Positions 1-7,502 are shown, counted from the stretch's first letter. The stretch is DNA of 64,000 nucleotides from Lachnospiraceae bacterium (GCA_017526745.1 JAFXQX010000020.1:1-64000); one strand, 5' to 3'. Made by a program: numbers and translations. The notes: generated by a model not told the origin, from the letters alone.

Positions 1-544
1 ATGCTTCAAGCGAAGTAGCTGCCTCCGCTGAGCTCATGAAGTATTTCCCGCCCGCGTTATATGAACCAAAATCAATCCCAGTGTTGTATTGGCTCTTACT
101 GAGGTTATCCATACCCGAAGTGATCTTCTCCAAGAGTCCCTCAAATTCCCGAACCTGTTCGTCACTCATATTGTCGTAGAAACCTGCGTCGTCAAGTGCC
201 TTGCTGAATGTCAGCCACTGGTCGCCCGTGTTATCCCAAAACTTATCTGATGGATCTTTTCCTTCCGCTATCTTTTGCTGTTGCCTTATATTTGCTACAT
301 ATAAATCCTCGGCATCCTTCTTCATCCTTGCAAAGCCATCCTCGCTGCAAAGAAAATCCATATCCTCTTTTGATACCGAAACACTTACATTTCCGTTGGA
401 TGCTGCAATCGAACCAAATGCGTTCTCAATGCTCTTATTAAGATTATCTGCCTGTTCGGAGGATAATCTCATGTCCGATCCATGTGCCTGTTCCTGCCTT
501 CTTGCATAGGCACCGGTGTATATCTCGTTTCCATTGATCTTCAT
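1..544 (-). CDS. Unknown protein, C-terminus cut by window edge
   Basis: The frame is open from the ATG at 544 to the window edge, giving about 181 residues with no stop. It begins MKINGNEIYTGAYARRQEQ and is hydrophilic and rich in acidic residues, with no signal peptide or membrane segment. The ATG lies 2 bp after the stop of the upstream gene, and a GGAGGTAAAAT-type site overlaps the end of that gene, so the two are surely co-transcribed. I do not recognise a family with certainty. The start resembles small hypothetical proteins found beside DUF6033-type proteins in Lachnospiraceae, and the shared promoter looks SigD-like, so a link to motility is possible but is an inference. Confidence 0.75.
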   Translation of the reverse strand, partial: MKINGNEIYTGAYARRQEQAHGSDMRLSSEQADNLNKSIENAFGSIAASNGNVSVSVSKEDMDFLCSEDGFARMKKDAEDLYVANIRQQQKIAEGKDPSDKFWDNTGDQWLTFSKALDDAGFYDNMSDEQVREFEGLLEKITSGMDNLSKSQYNTGIDFGSYNAGGKYFMSSAEAATSLEA

Positions 545-545
545 A

Positions 546-1487
546 CTATTTTACCTCCGTGATCGCTTTTATAAGCTCATCCATTGTTGATGCGCTGTAT
601 GTTTTGTCTTCGCCTTGTGCGAAGAAGTTCAGAAGATTGCTACCTTCGATGTTGACTCCAACCATGAACCGGTTGAGAAGATCTTTGTCTGATGCACCGC
701 TTACAGCATCCGATATCTTCTTAAGAGAATCTTCTATAAGGCTGTATAGTTTGTTCTTCTCCTCTTCCGATCCATGCTTGAGGATATTCATCTCATCGGT
801 CGAAAGGATTACTGAAAACTCCTTCTCCTTCGATGAATTGTCCTTTCCGTCGCTTACAGAGAATACCGCATTTGAGAACCTGCTTGATAAATCATCAATG
901 ATATTTGAATCCGCTTTTGGGGAACTCTGAGTCTTGCCATTTTCATATTGGTTCATCCATCTTGCTAAAAATAGTCCATGATTCTCGCCTGTTTCAAACA
1001 TTTTTTGATATTGTTTATATGCTTCAGGATCAACACTTTTCATTATTGAAGCAGAATCATTATGACGAACTCCCATGCTGGCAAGATATTTTTGTCTTGC
1101 CTCCCCTTCTTCTTTAGATTTTTGTCTTGAAATCTCCAATTCCCTCTCCCGAGCTTCTTTTTCTGCAATTTCCTCCTCTGTGAATACATGTTCCTTCAAT
1201 ATTCGCGCTTCATCAATACCCTTTTTTTCAACACTCTCTGCAAGAGCCGCAAGACCATCTCCTGAAAAAGATACAATTACATTATCTCCATATTGCGCAG
1301 TGATAGAATTCATCGCCTGTATGGTTTCTTCCCTTGACATCTTGTCCATAACCTTGTTCCCGTTCTCATCGGTCGTATTAAACTCATAACGGACAAGCGT
1401 ATCCTTCTGTTCGACTCCAGACCCGTATGTTTGAAGTTGCTGCGTTCCTTTGTAAAACCTGCTGTAATCTGTTGTAATACCTGACAT
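546..1487 (-). CDS. Unknown protein, DUF6033-like, first gene of a pair
   Basis: 313 residues starting MSGITTDYSRFYKG. An in-frame ATG lies upstream, but AAGGAGG sits 8 bases before this ATG, so I chose it. The protein is soluble and charged: a Lys/Glu-rich probable coiled coil at about residues 120-150 (EEIAEKEARERELE), then a region with SRFSNAVFSVSDGK, and no signal peptide. The short MSGITTDYS beginning is one I associate with DUF6033-type hypothetical proteins of Lachnospiraceae; that assignment is from memory and unverified. It is directly followed by the truncated gene at 544. A SigD-like promoter motif lies about 85 bases upstream. Function unknown. Confidence 0.75.
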   Translation of the reverse strand: MSGITTDYSRFYKGTQQLQTYGSGVEQKDTLVRYEFNTTDENGNKVMDKMSREETIQAMNSITAQYGDNVIVSFSGDGLAALAESVEKKGIDEARILKEHVFTEEEIAEKEARERELEISRQKSKEEGEARQKYLASMGVRHNDSASIMKSVDPEAYKQYQKMFETGENHGLFLARWMNQYENGKTQSSPKADSNIIDDLSSRFSNAVFSVSDGKDNSSKEKEFSVILSTDEMNILKHGSEEEKNKLYSLIEDSLKKISDAVSGASDKDLLNRFMVGVNIEGSNLLNFFAQGEDKTYSASTMDELIKAITEVK

Positions 1488-1572
1488 AATCATTACCTCC
1501 TTGTTATTGTCGTTTGAAATCCGTTTCATTTTTTAGCATATAATTCCTATAAAAAATGTGCTCCTATATTGC

Positions 1573-1599
1573 ATATCGGACGTAATTAGATCATATTAA
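1573..1599 (-). promoter_or_regulatory. Possible sigma-28 (SigD) type promoter
   Basis: On the minus strand the region reads TTAA, 15 bases, then TCCGATAT. The sigma-28 consensus is TAAA-N15-GCCGATAA, so 3 of 4 and 6 of 8 positions match with exact spacing. It lies about 85 bases upstream of the ATG at 1487. A similar arrangement occurs at 50189-50215. AT-rich DNA can give such matches by chance. Confidence 0.35.
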
Positions 1600-1661
1600 C
1601 CGAAATGGAGAAAACGACCGCATACAGGGAGAAATCTGCTTTGTCATCTTAAAAACAACAG

Positions 1662-1690
1662 TTAAAATACTCACACATCAGGTATATACT
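1662..1690 (+). promoter_or_regulatory. Candidate promoter for the LytTR/GHKL pair
   Basis: TTAAAA (1662-1667), 17 bases, then TATACT (1685-1690), 34 bases before the ATG at 1724. The -10 box is good and the -35 box weak. An AgrA-type promoter would be expected to have a poor -35 box and upstream direct repeats, but I found no convincing repeat pair here. Confidence 0.35.
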
Positions 1691-1723
1691 ATAAACAACC
1701 GAGGAAGGGTACCACAAAGAACT

Positions 1724-2443
1724 ATGACTTATCATGTGTTAATCTGTGATGACGAACCAAATATCTGTAAGCAAATAGGAACAGCTCTTTCAGTTTACTC
1801 AGATACGAATGGAACTGATATTCAAACAACTGTGTTTTATGATGGGGAGTCCTTATACTCCTTTATTGCATCCGGCAACGCTACCGATCTTGTTTTCCTA
1901 GATATTGAACTTCCCGGAATAAGTGGTGCCGAAATCGGCAATAAACTCCGTAATGAGCTCAAAAAGAACGATATACAGATCATCTATATATCATCAAAAA
2001 CAGACTATGCCCTTCAACTGTTCGAGGCGCGACCGTTTGATTTCCTTGTCAAGCCGATTCAATCGGAGCGCTTAACGACCGTTTTTTCGAAGTACTTACA
2101 GATTTATGGAAAGTCTGATAGATTCTATGAGTTTCAGTTCAACAAAAACGCGAACAGAATCCCGTTGTCACGGATTCTCTATATAAACAGCAACAACAAG
2201 ATGATAAATATCGTTACCGAGAACGAGGTGTATTCCCACTACGGCAGCATCAAGAATATCCACGGAAAATATGACAGTAACGGGTTTTGGACCGTTCATA
2301 ATTCATATATAGTAAACATTAAATACGCGGAGAGGATCGGAGACGACGAGATTGTGATGTGTAACGGCGATAAAATTCCTGTAAGCAGAAAGTTCAGACC
2401 TGAAATCCGCAAGAAACTTCTGACGCTGAACGAGGTAGTGTGA
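1724..2443 (+). CDS. LytTR-family response regulator (AgrA-like)
   Basis: 239 residues. The N-terminal receiver (about 1-120) has the acidic pair in LICDDEPN, the phospho-acceptor Asp in LVFLDIELPG (about residue 58), and the conserved Lys in DFLVKPI. The C-terminal LytTR DNA-binding domain (about 140-236) contains the typical YINSNNKMINI and the FWTVHNSYIVN segment. By family it binds direct repeats upstream of target promoters after phosphorylation by its kinase. Its TGA overlaps the ATG of the kinase gene by one base, so the two are translationally coupled. No AgrB/AgrD-like peptide genes are visible nearby, so its signal is unknown. Confidence 0.93.
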   Translation: MTYHVLICDDEPNICKQIGTALSVYSDTNGTDIQTTVFYDGESLYSFIASGNATDLVFLDIELPGISGAEIGNKLRNELKKNDIQIIYISSKTDYALQLFEARPFDFLVKPIQSERLTTVFSKYLQIYGKSDRFYEFQFNKNANRIPLSRILYINSNNKMINIVTENEVYSHYGSIKNIHGKYDSNGFWTVHNSYIVNIKYAERIGDDEIVMCNGDKIPVSRKFRPEIRKKLLTLNEVV

Positions 2444-3684
2444 TGGAACTTGATGCCATAATCTATCTGATCGTAAATGCCATTCGCGTAGGCTTGGCCA
2501 TATACCTTTTGTCTATTTTCTTAGAACGCAGATTCTCCTCATGGATCCTTGCTTTTCTTGGTGCGATAGTGTGGGCAGCAAACAGTGCGGCATATATTCT
2601 ATTAAACAACAACTGGCTGAATCTTCTCACAAACCTTGTTGGATTGTCTGTTGCAGCTTTCATATTTTATAAAGGCAGTATCATAAACCGCCTCCTAACC
2701 TTAATACTCGATATAGCGTTAGGCATAGCTGTTGAAAACGTAGCCCTTGTTATGTTTAGAGATTATGATCCGGAAATCCAAATATTCACCAACATTTTTT
2801 CGGCATTCATTTTTCTGATCGTGGTCATAATTATCGACAGAACAATTAAGTTTCACAGAAACCCCGGAATATCTATTTCCTCGAGCATATTGATGATTGT
2901 CATATCGATAGGTCTATTCTTTGTAGGATATGTCATAACATACGACACAAGTCTGACATATATTGAACTATCTCTTTGCATCATAATGCTTATAAACCTG
3001 TCCATATTATACCTGTATAACAGAATAAGCACGGGTTATGCTGCAAAGCGCGACTCCGATCTATATAAGCTCCAATCAGAAATGTACAAGCGACAGCTTG
3101 ACGTAATAAGCAAAACCTCTGAAACAACTCGAATCTTGCAGCATGATATGAAACATCATATCCACATGCTACAGGAATACTGTTCTGCCGGAGAAACCGA
3201 AAGATTAAAAGACTATCTCAATACGATCTCGTCTTCTTTTGACGCCCCCTCATCATATAAAAATACCGGAAACGAAGTTGTTAACAGTATCCTGAACTAT
3301 TATTCATCCTGTATTAAGAACATCGGCGGCATTATAGACTGTGATGTCATACTACATGATCATATGGAAATTGATGACTTTGACTTAAACACATTGTTGT
3401 CAAACCTTCTCTCAAATGCATACGAAGCACTTGAAAAGACCGAAAATCCGTATGTTAAGGTCAATATTCGGTATAACAGGGGAATACTAAATATTGAAAT
3501 AACTAACAGTTACAACGGTATCGTAAAAAAGGAACGAGGAAAGTATCTGACAACAAAGCCCAACATGGCTGATCATGGCGTAGGCCTCATCAGCATTAAT
3601 AGAATAGTAGAAAAATACAACGGATACATGGAATTATCACCGGAATCCGATATGTTCGCAGTCCGTATTGCAATTCATGCATAA
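2443..3684 (+). CDS. Sensor histidine kinase, GHKL type (AgrC-like)
   Basis: 413 residues. I chose the ATG overlapping the upstream TGA (TGATG), with GAGGT 6 bases before; a GTG three bases earlier is less likely. Residues 1 to about 195 form six or so hydrophobic segments, the membrane sensor region. The phospho-acceptor His lies in LQHDMKHHIHML near residue 235, the N box is LLSNLLSNAYEAL (about 319), and the nucleotide-binding Gly box is DHGVGLISI (about 377). This is the HATPase_c_5/GHKL arrangement of peptide-sensing kinases such as AgrC and ComD. It phosphorylates the adjacent LytTR regulator. The ligand cannot be read from sequence. Confidence 0.92.
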   Translation: MELDAIIYLIVNAIRVGLAIYLLSIFLERRFSSWILAFLGAIVWAANSAAYILLNNNWLNLLTNLVGLSVAAFIFYKGSIINRLLTLILDIALGIAVENVALVMFRDYDPEIQIFTNIFSAFIFLIVVIIIDRTIKFHRNPGISISSSILMIVISIGLFFVGYVITYDTSLTYIELSLCIIMLINLSILYLYNRISTGYAAKRDSDLYKLQSEMYKRQLDVISKTSETTRILQHDMKHHIHMLQEYCSAGETERLKDYLNTISSSFDAPSSYKNTGNEVVNSILNYYSSCIKNIGGIIDCDVILHDHMEIDDFDLNTLLSNLLSNAYEALEKTENPYVKVNIRYNRGILNIEITNSYNGIVKKERGKYLTTKPNMADHGVGLISINRIVEKYNGYMELSPESDMFAVRIAIHA

Positions 3685-3763
3685 GAACCTCATCCCTTTC
3701 GAGCAAACCAGTGCCCAGAGAATTGGAGAAAGGCGCTAATCCCAAACATGTGATGTCCCAGTA

Positions 3764-4609
3764 CTAGAACTTCATAGATGTGTTTTCCTGTAAATACTTC
3801 ATACAATTTTCATCAATCAGATCAACGTTTTTCTTGAAAAAATCAGTTACAAACGGTGCAACCCAGTACTGCGATCCTTCTGGCGGAGTCATGTTGCAAT
3901 CAAGATAATCCACATAGTCTGTTGACATGATGCATAGCGGCGAACAAAGGGTAAGCAAGAACAAAAACGTTGTTGTAATAAAACTCATGTCCTTTAGTAG
4001 CGACTCTAATTGTCTTTGCAAGGCATCCTCCTGAAATGAGTTAACATTTCTGTTATAGAAATCTACTCCATTACTGTGAACATAGTTGTTAAGCTTTTCC
4101 CCCAGTGTTTTGAAATATGACTTCAAATTGTATTTTTGCACAGCATCCTTTGTTCTTTGATATTGCCCTATATCCTTGAGAACAGCTCCAATTTGCAAAT
4201 CGTTGAGATTGTTAGCGATCCATTTTTCGATGTTTTCTTCCATTTTTAATACGGTTTGAGTTTTTTTCTCGAATTTATCGTATGAATCATAAACCACAAT
4301 ATACAAATAGAAGAACAAATCATCTCGATATTTTCGCAGCAACGAATAGGCATCCGCCATACAACCCGATTCGCAGCAAGAAATTATGCTTCCTACTGTG
4401 AGCTCAAACGATGTAGAAATCATCTGTAAAGAAAATACTTGTCTTCCACAAAGGACAAAATCGCGGCCAAAAGACAGAAATCCAAAATCATTCAGAAATC
4501 TTTCAATAATACGCATTTCGGATATCGCCTTTTTGCATCCCTCGTTTTGTGCTATCATATTCTGATTCAGTTGACGAATTGAACTTTCAGATAATTTGTG
4601 GAAATCCAT
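3764..4609 (-). CDS. Unknown protein, mostly helical
   Basis: 281 residues beginning MDFHKLSESSIRQLNQ. There is no signal peptide. A hydrophobic stretch at about residues 205-225 (FITTTFLFLLTLCSPLCIM) may be one membrane segment. The motif YVHSNGVDFYNRN near residue 180 recalls the conserved His segment of abortive-infection or HEPN-like hypothetical proteins, but I cannot establish the family. The ribosome binding site is weak. Base composition is more AT-rich than the signalling genes, as in the next gene, consistent with an accessory patch. It is on the same strand as the ATPase gene at 5926, 63 bases downstream of it, so the two could be co-transcribed. Confidence 0.6.
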   Translation of the reverse strand: MDFHKLSESSIRQLNQNMIAQNEGCKKAISEMRIIERFLNDFGFLSFGRDFVLCGRQVFSLQMISTSFELTVGSIISCCESGCMADAYSLLRKYRDDLFFYLYIVVYDSYDKFEKKTQTVLKMEENIEKWIANNLNDLQIGAVLKDIGQYQRTKDAVQKYNLKSYFKTLGEKLNNYVHSNGVDFYNRNVNSFQEDALQRQLESLLKDMSFITTTFLFLLTLCSPLCIMSTDYVDYLDCNMTPPEGSQYWVAPFVTDFFKKNVDLIDENCMKYLQENTSMKF

Positions 4610-4672
4610 AAATTATAACCCCATCTTTTTTCCTCGATTAATACAATCTTACCAAGGGCGAAAATATTACAT

Positions 4673-5926
4673 CTACAGGTTCAAGCTATTCTCGTCTAAA
4701 AGAAAATTGAGAATTCCAATCGTTATAATTCCCATATCGTTCCTGCGAACTTTGATATTATCCCTCACTACAATGATTTTCTTGAAGGAATCGCCAATAG
4801 CATTTAGGGAGCGCTCCTCTTGTTCCCGTTTGCCCTGAGTGTCCATAGCAAAAGCAGACTGAATATAGTACTTCTCGCTACCACGCGTCACAACGAAATC
4901 AACTTCTAACTGTTTTTTTGTTGTCTTGTTGTCGCTATTCTTACCAAATTGTTCAACCAGTCCTACGTCCACATGATAGCCACGTATGCGCAACTCATTA
5001 TAGATGATGTTCTCCATGATGTGGTTTTCTTCCATCTGCCTGAAGTTCAACCTTGCATTGCGCAGTCCCATGTCCTCAAAGTAAAACTTGGCCGGGGAAC
5101 CAATATACTTTCGCCCTTTGATATCGTATCGGACTGCCTTGCTCACCAGGAAGGCGTCCAACAGATAATCAATATATTTTTTCAGCGTTTTGTCGCTGAT
5201 GGTCTTTTTTTTGACGGTTTTGAAGGTGTTCGCAAGCTTTAATGGATTGGTCAACGAACCTACAGCGGAAGCGAGAATATCCACCAATTCATCCAGTTCT
5301 TCGCGATTGCGCACATTATGTCGGTCAACGATATCACTAAGATACACCTTCTGGAACAGTGACATGAGATATTCCGCCTTTTCCTCCGGTGTTTCGCGAG
5401 AAAGAATCAGCGGCAGCCCCCCATAGGTGAAATAATCATCCCACGCTTCATCAACACTGCCTTCGTAGACCGAGTAATATTCACGAAAGGAAAGCGGATA
5501 GATACGGATCTCATCTCCGCGCCCACGAAACTCCGTTACTAAATCAGATGACAGAAATTTGGAATTGCTGCCTGTCACATAAACATCTGCATTACGGATA
5601 TGCAACAAACTATTAAGTACGTCCTCGAACTCAGCGAGCAGCTGCACTTCGTCCAAAATAACATAGTAGGTATTCCTGTCACTGATCTGTTCTTTTACAT
5701 ATTTCAACATATTGTCGGGGTCTCGCAATTCTTTGTTACTGCGATCGTCCAGAGCAACTTCGATGATATGATCTTCTTGAACTCCCTTATCCAGAAGATA
5801 GTTATGGAACAGGTTGAACAAAAGATATGACTTCCCACAACGTCGAACCCCCGTTACAACCTTGATCAATCCGTTCTTTTCCCGTCGGATTAACCGATTT
5901 AAATATAAATCCCTCCTAATTTCCAT
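4673..5926 (-). CDS. AAA ATPase with DUF4143 (archaeal-type ATPase family)
   Basis: 417 residues. Walker A is VTGVRRCGKSYLLF (about 25-38) and Walker B is YVILDEVQLL (about 92-101), followed by the sensor segment VYVTGSNSKFLSSD. The DUF4143 region (about 200-340) contains NPLKLANTFKT, KTLKKYIDYL and KFYFEDMGLRNARL. This family of P-loop proteins is common as one or many accessory copies in anaerobes, and the cellular role is unknown. The start ATG has CGGAGTAGG upstream. A consensus-like promoter at 5976-6004 inside a long palindrome drives it. Local composition is AT-rich. Confidence 0.88.
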   Translation of the reverse strand: MEIRRDLYLNRLIRREKNGLIKVVTGVRRCGKSYLLFNLFHNYLLDKGVQEDHIIEVALDDRSNKELRDPDNMLKYVKEQISDRNTYYVILDEVQLLAEFEDVLNSLLHIRNADVYVTGSNSKFLSSDLVTEFRGRGDEIRIYPLSFREYYSVYEGSVDEAWDDYFTYGGLPLILSRETPEEKAEYLMSLFQKVYLSDIVDRHNVRNREELDELVDILASAVGSLTNPLKLANTFKTVKKKTISDKTLKKYIDYLLDAFLVSKAVRYDIKGRKYIGSPAKFYFEDMGLRNARLNFRQMEENHIMENIIYNELRIRGYHVDVGLVEQFGKNSDNKTTKKQLEVDFVVTRGSEKYYIQSAFAMDTQGKREQEERSLNAIGDSFKKIIVVRDNIKVRRNDMGIITIGILNFLLDENSLNL

Positions 5927-5975
5927 GGCCTACTCCGTTTCCAAATTAATTGTATGCACACCTTTTTTCGTAATA

Positions 5976-6017
5976 ATAATATAGGATACTACCTGGCTAG
6001 TCAAGTAGTACCCTATA
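5976..6017 (-). promoter_or_regulatory. Promoter inside a 38-bp palindrome upstream of the AAA ATPase
   Basis: On the minus strand, TTGACT (6004-5999), 17 bases, then TATTAT (5981-5976). The promoter overlaps a near-perfect inverted repeat at 5980-6017: two 18-base arms, TATAGGATACTACCTGGC and the complement of the right half, with three mismatches around a central TA. Such a layout fits an operator where a dimeric protein would block transcription of the ATPase gene. Which protein binds is unknown. Confidence 0.55.
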
Positions 6018-6118
6018 TTCAGACGGTGTGTTCCTTATCCTTTCCTAGATTTTGTAGTACATCTTGTAGTACAATTCATTTTAGAACTTGCAAAGCCATT
6101 AAATACGGCATTGGGGAT

Positions 6119-6141
6119 AGTTCGATTCCCGTACCCTGCTT
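6119..6141 (+). repeat. Direct repeat copy 1, resembles a tRNA 3' end
   Basis: A 23-base sequence, identical at 6760-6782, containing TTCGATTCCCGTACCCTGC. TTCGATT fits a T-loop, CCCGT the 3' side of a T-stem, and ACCCTGC a 3' acceptor strand, but the 5' sides are absent. This is the kind of sequence used as an attachment site by integrative elements. The two copies bracket a broken toxin-antitoxin pair. Confidence 0.6.
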
Positions 6142-6176
6142 GTTTTATTACAGTAAAATCAAGGGTTTGTAGGGCT

Positions 6177-6260
6177 GACCGAAAGGTCCCGGTCCACCGA
6201 CACGGCGTGGGGATCCCGCGCCACTTGATTAAAGAGCCCTTTGGGCTCTATTTTCGTTTT
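6177..6260 (+). ncRNA. Possible small structured RNA or structured 3' end
   Basis: Three successive hairpins. The first is GACC-GAAA-GGTC (6177-6188), a stem capped by a GNRA tetraloop. The second spans 6204-6222 with an 8-bp stem GGCGTGGG/CCCGCGCC. The third is the terminator hairpin at 6233-6249. No protein-coding frame of credible quality covers the stretch. It could be a remnant of a mobile-element RNA, a regulatory RNA, or the tail of a longer transcript. I do not recognise a known RNA family. Confidence 0.25.
6233..6260 (+). terminator. Rho-independent terminator
   Basis: AGAGCCC (6233-6239), loop TTT, GGGCTCT (6243-6249), then ATTTTCGTTTT. A strong stem with a T-rich tail on the plus strand, although no convincing plus-strand gene precedes it. 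That supports a non-coding transcript from the 6.0-6.2 kb region. Confidence 0.65.
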
Positions 6261-6331
6261 ACCAATATACGCAATATATGCTATTATTATTACGATAAGA
6301 CATACATCGCTTTATTAATCGGAGGTGTATT

Positions 6332-6583
6332 ATGAGTACATATGAATCTACTGTTTCAATGATGAATCAACTCCCGGAAACAGATCTTCTGTTGATTCAT
6401 GAGTTCGTACGTAGATTGGCCTCTAAAACCGAGATAAAAAAGGAAATGTATAATCCATATAAACCGTTAACTCGTGAGGAGATCATCGAACAGCTTTCTA
6501 TTGCCCGAAAACATGCCGATGAAGGACAAGTACTTGATGCTCATCAGGTTTCGGCTAATGTAAGAGAGAAATATGGATTATGA
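6332..6583 (+). CDS. Antitoxin-like protein of a RelB/Phd-type pair
   Basis: 83 residues, with GGAGG 8 bases before the ATG. The N-terminal part (STYESTVSMMNQLPETDLLLIHEFVRRL) resembles antitoxins whose C-terminal tail wraps the toxin; here the tail is YKPLTREEIIEQLSIARKHADEGQVLDAH, a pattern common in antitoxins paired with RelE/ParE toxins. Its TGA overlaps the ATG of the following toxin remnant by 4 bases (ATGA), the classical antitoxin-toxin coupling. The partner is truncated, so this antitoxin may be an orphan. The pair lies between two identical 23-base repeats. Confidence 0.7.
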   Translation: MSTYESTVSMMNQLPETDLLLIHEFVRRLASKTEIKKEMYNPYKPLTREEIIEQLSIARKHADEGQVLDAHQVSANVREKYGL

Positions 6584-6711
6584 AAAAATGGGATGTGATT
6601 GCCACAAATGATGTTCAACAGGACTTGGATAATTTCGTATATTATCTGTTGGTTGAAAAGCTGAATGAACAAGCTGCCAAAGCTGTGCTTGATGATTATG
6701 ATGATGTCTAA
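6580..6711 (+). pseudogene. Truncated RelE/ParE-type toxin
   Basis: 43 codons: MKKWDVIATNDVQQDLDNFV followed by a YYLLVEKLNEQAAKAVLDDY segment, then a stop. This matches the N-terminal strand-helix-helix of RelE/ParE toxins (typically about 90-105 residues), which read roughly YKVxxTxxAxxDLxxIxxYI. The catalytic C-terminal half is missing, and downstream sequence reaches the second direct repeat within 50 bases. The ATG overlaps the antitoxin stop. Most likely a decayed toxin rather than a functional small gene. Confidence 0.65.
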
Positions 6712-6759
6712 CACCCGTTGTTTTTAACCCCGAAACCCCGTAAATTAAGGACATGGGAA

Positions 6760-6782
6760 AGTTCGATTCCCGTACCCTGCTT
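6760..6782 (+). repeat. Direct repeat copy 2, resembles a tRNA 3' end
   Basis: Exact second copy of the 23-base repeat at 6119-6141. Here the flanking GGGAA and TTCCC can form a 5-bp stem around AGTTCGA. The interval between the copies (about 620 bases) carries the structured RNA candidate, the antitoxin and the broken toxin, so it looks like the scar of an integrated element. Confidence 0.6.
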
Positions 6783-6837
6783 CGCTGATTGTGAATGCAC
6801 GTGCGACCTGCGAATAATCATCACATGTCCAGATCAT

Positions 6838-6905
6838 ACCGAATACCCACAATAATCAACCGAATATCGTAAACAGGCTCATTCCCCGTGCCTGTAATAT
6901 ATAAT
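6838..6905 (+). promoter_or_regulatory. LytTR-type direct repeat and activator-dependent promoter
   Basis: ACCGAATA occurs at 6838-6845 and 6859-6866, exactly 21 bases apart (two helical turns), the spacing of LytTR-protein binding sites. The -10 box TATAAT (6900-6905) starts 41 bases after the second repeat, and the -35 position holds a poor GCTCAT, as in activator-dependent promoters. The same elements with identical spacing occur at 7503-7570. It would drive the two-gene operon beginning at 6949. Confidence 0.7.
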
Positions 6906-6948
6906 ATCCATGTATCTTCATTTCTTGAAAAAGCAAGGAGGTATTTGC

Positions 6949-7149
6949 ATGAAGGATGTTAAGACAGGAACGGTCTGTGCCATTATCAGCATGACCTCGG
7001 TAGTGATCATGTTAATATGGGGATTCTTGGCCGGTGATTTTGCTCACAGCTGGCTGGCTGTGGTGGTTGGCGGAGTTGCATCAGCTGCATTCGCAATGGT
7101 CCGCAAGGATCAGGATAAGGCCAAAAAGGATAAGGAGGGATCGGAATGA
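6949..7149 (+). CDS. Small membrane protein linked to a GG-leader peptide
   Basis: 66 residues starting MKDVKTGTVCAI, chosen because AAGGAGG lies 7 bases upstream; a longer in-frame start is not supported. Two hydrophobic segments (about 8-28 and 33-48) are followed by a highly charged tail KDQDKAKKDKEGSE. Its TGA overlaps the ATG of the next gene (ATGA). Size and linkage suggest an immunity-like or membrane-partner role for the downstream peptide, but that is only inference. Likely activated by the LytTR protein at 7609 through the repeats at 6838-6866. Confidence 0.7.
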   Translation: MKDVKTGTVCAIISMTSVVIMLIWGFLAGDFAHSWLAVVVGGVASAAFAMVRKDQDKAKKDKEGSE

Positions 7150-7415
7150 GCGAAATAGACAGCAAAAAACTCTCTGATGATATTCTTGCCAAGGTATCAG
7201 GAGGCCTTGGCGGAGAATATGAGGCAACATGTCCTAAATGCGGAAAGCCCATGCGCAAGGAAGCCAATGCGTACGGATCGGACAGTTGGAAGTGCGACGG
7301 GTGTAAAGAGACCCAGTTCCTCTCTGATGCGGAATATATAATGATGCTCAAAACAGCGGAGCAGCTTGGCCAGACACAGGGCCTGGTATATCCGGTATGG
7401 TGGAATAAAATATAA
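7146..7415 (+). CDS. Double-glycine-leader, cysteine-rich peptide (possible bacteriocin/RiPP precursor)
   Basis: 89 residues. The first 20 read like a double-glycine leader, with LSDDILAKVSGG fitting the pattern LSxxxLxxVSGG of peptides cut and exported by C39-peptidase ABC transporters or used as RiPP leaders. The remainder (about 69 residues) holds two paired-cysteine knuckles, CPKC and CDGC, 21 residues apart, as in a zinc ribbon, and ends VWWNKI. No transporter or modification enzyme occurs in this window, so export machinery would have to be elsewhere. Alternative: a small zinc-ribbon protein with a chance leader. It is translationally coupled to the membrane protein upstream. Confidence 0.7.
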   Translation: MSEIDSKKLSDDILAKVSGGLGGEYEATCPKCGKPMRKEANAYGSDSWKCDGCKETQFLSDAEYIMMLKTAEQLGQTQGLVYPVWWNKI

Positions 7416-7451
7416 TAATACGGTACGTAAAGAACCGGGTAAAGTAATGAT

Positions 7452-7483
7452 GTGGAGAAGGATATCATAGTATCCTTCTCCAC
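7452..7483 (+). terminator. Hairpin ending the peptide operon
   Basis: A perfect 13-bp stem, GTGGAGAAGGATA and its complement, with loop TCATAG. Only a weak T-rich tail follows (ATTACGTTT). It sits between the peptide gene and the repeat-bearing promoter of the LytTR gene, so termination or processing is the likely role. Confidence 0.55.
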
Positions 7484-7502
7484 AATTACGTTTAAGAAAA
7501 AT

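Noticed and set aside
1599-1624. ACCGAAAT and ACCGCATA upstream of the first LytTR gene as a third regulator box
   Set aside because: Their spacing is 18 bases rather than 21 and the sequences differ from ACCGAATA, so they do not match the pair at 6838 and 7503.
3764-4609. Calling this protein a HEPN ribonuclease or abortive-infection gene
   Set aside because: The YVHSNG segment is suggestive, but the Rx4-6H catalytic motif is not clearly present and no partner nucleotidyltransferase is adjacent.
6119-6141. An intact tRNA gene
   Set aside because: Only a T-loop and acceptor-like 3' strand are present. No D-arm, anticodon arm or matching 5' acceptor GCAGGGT precedes it.
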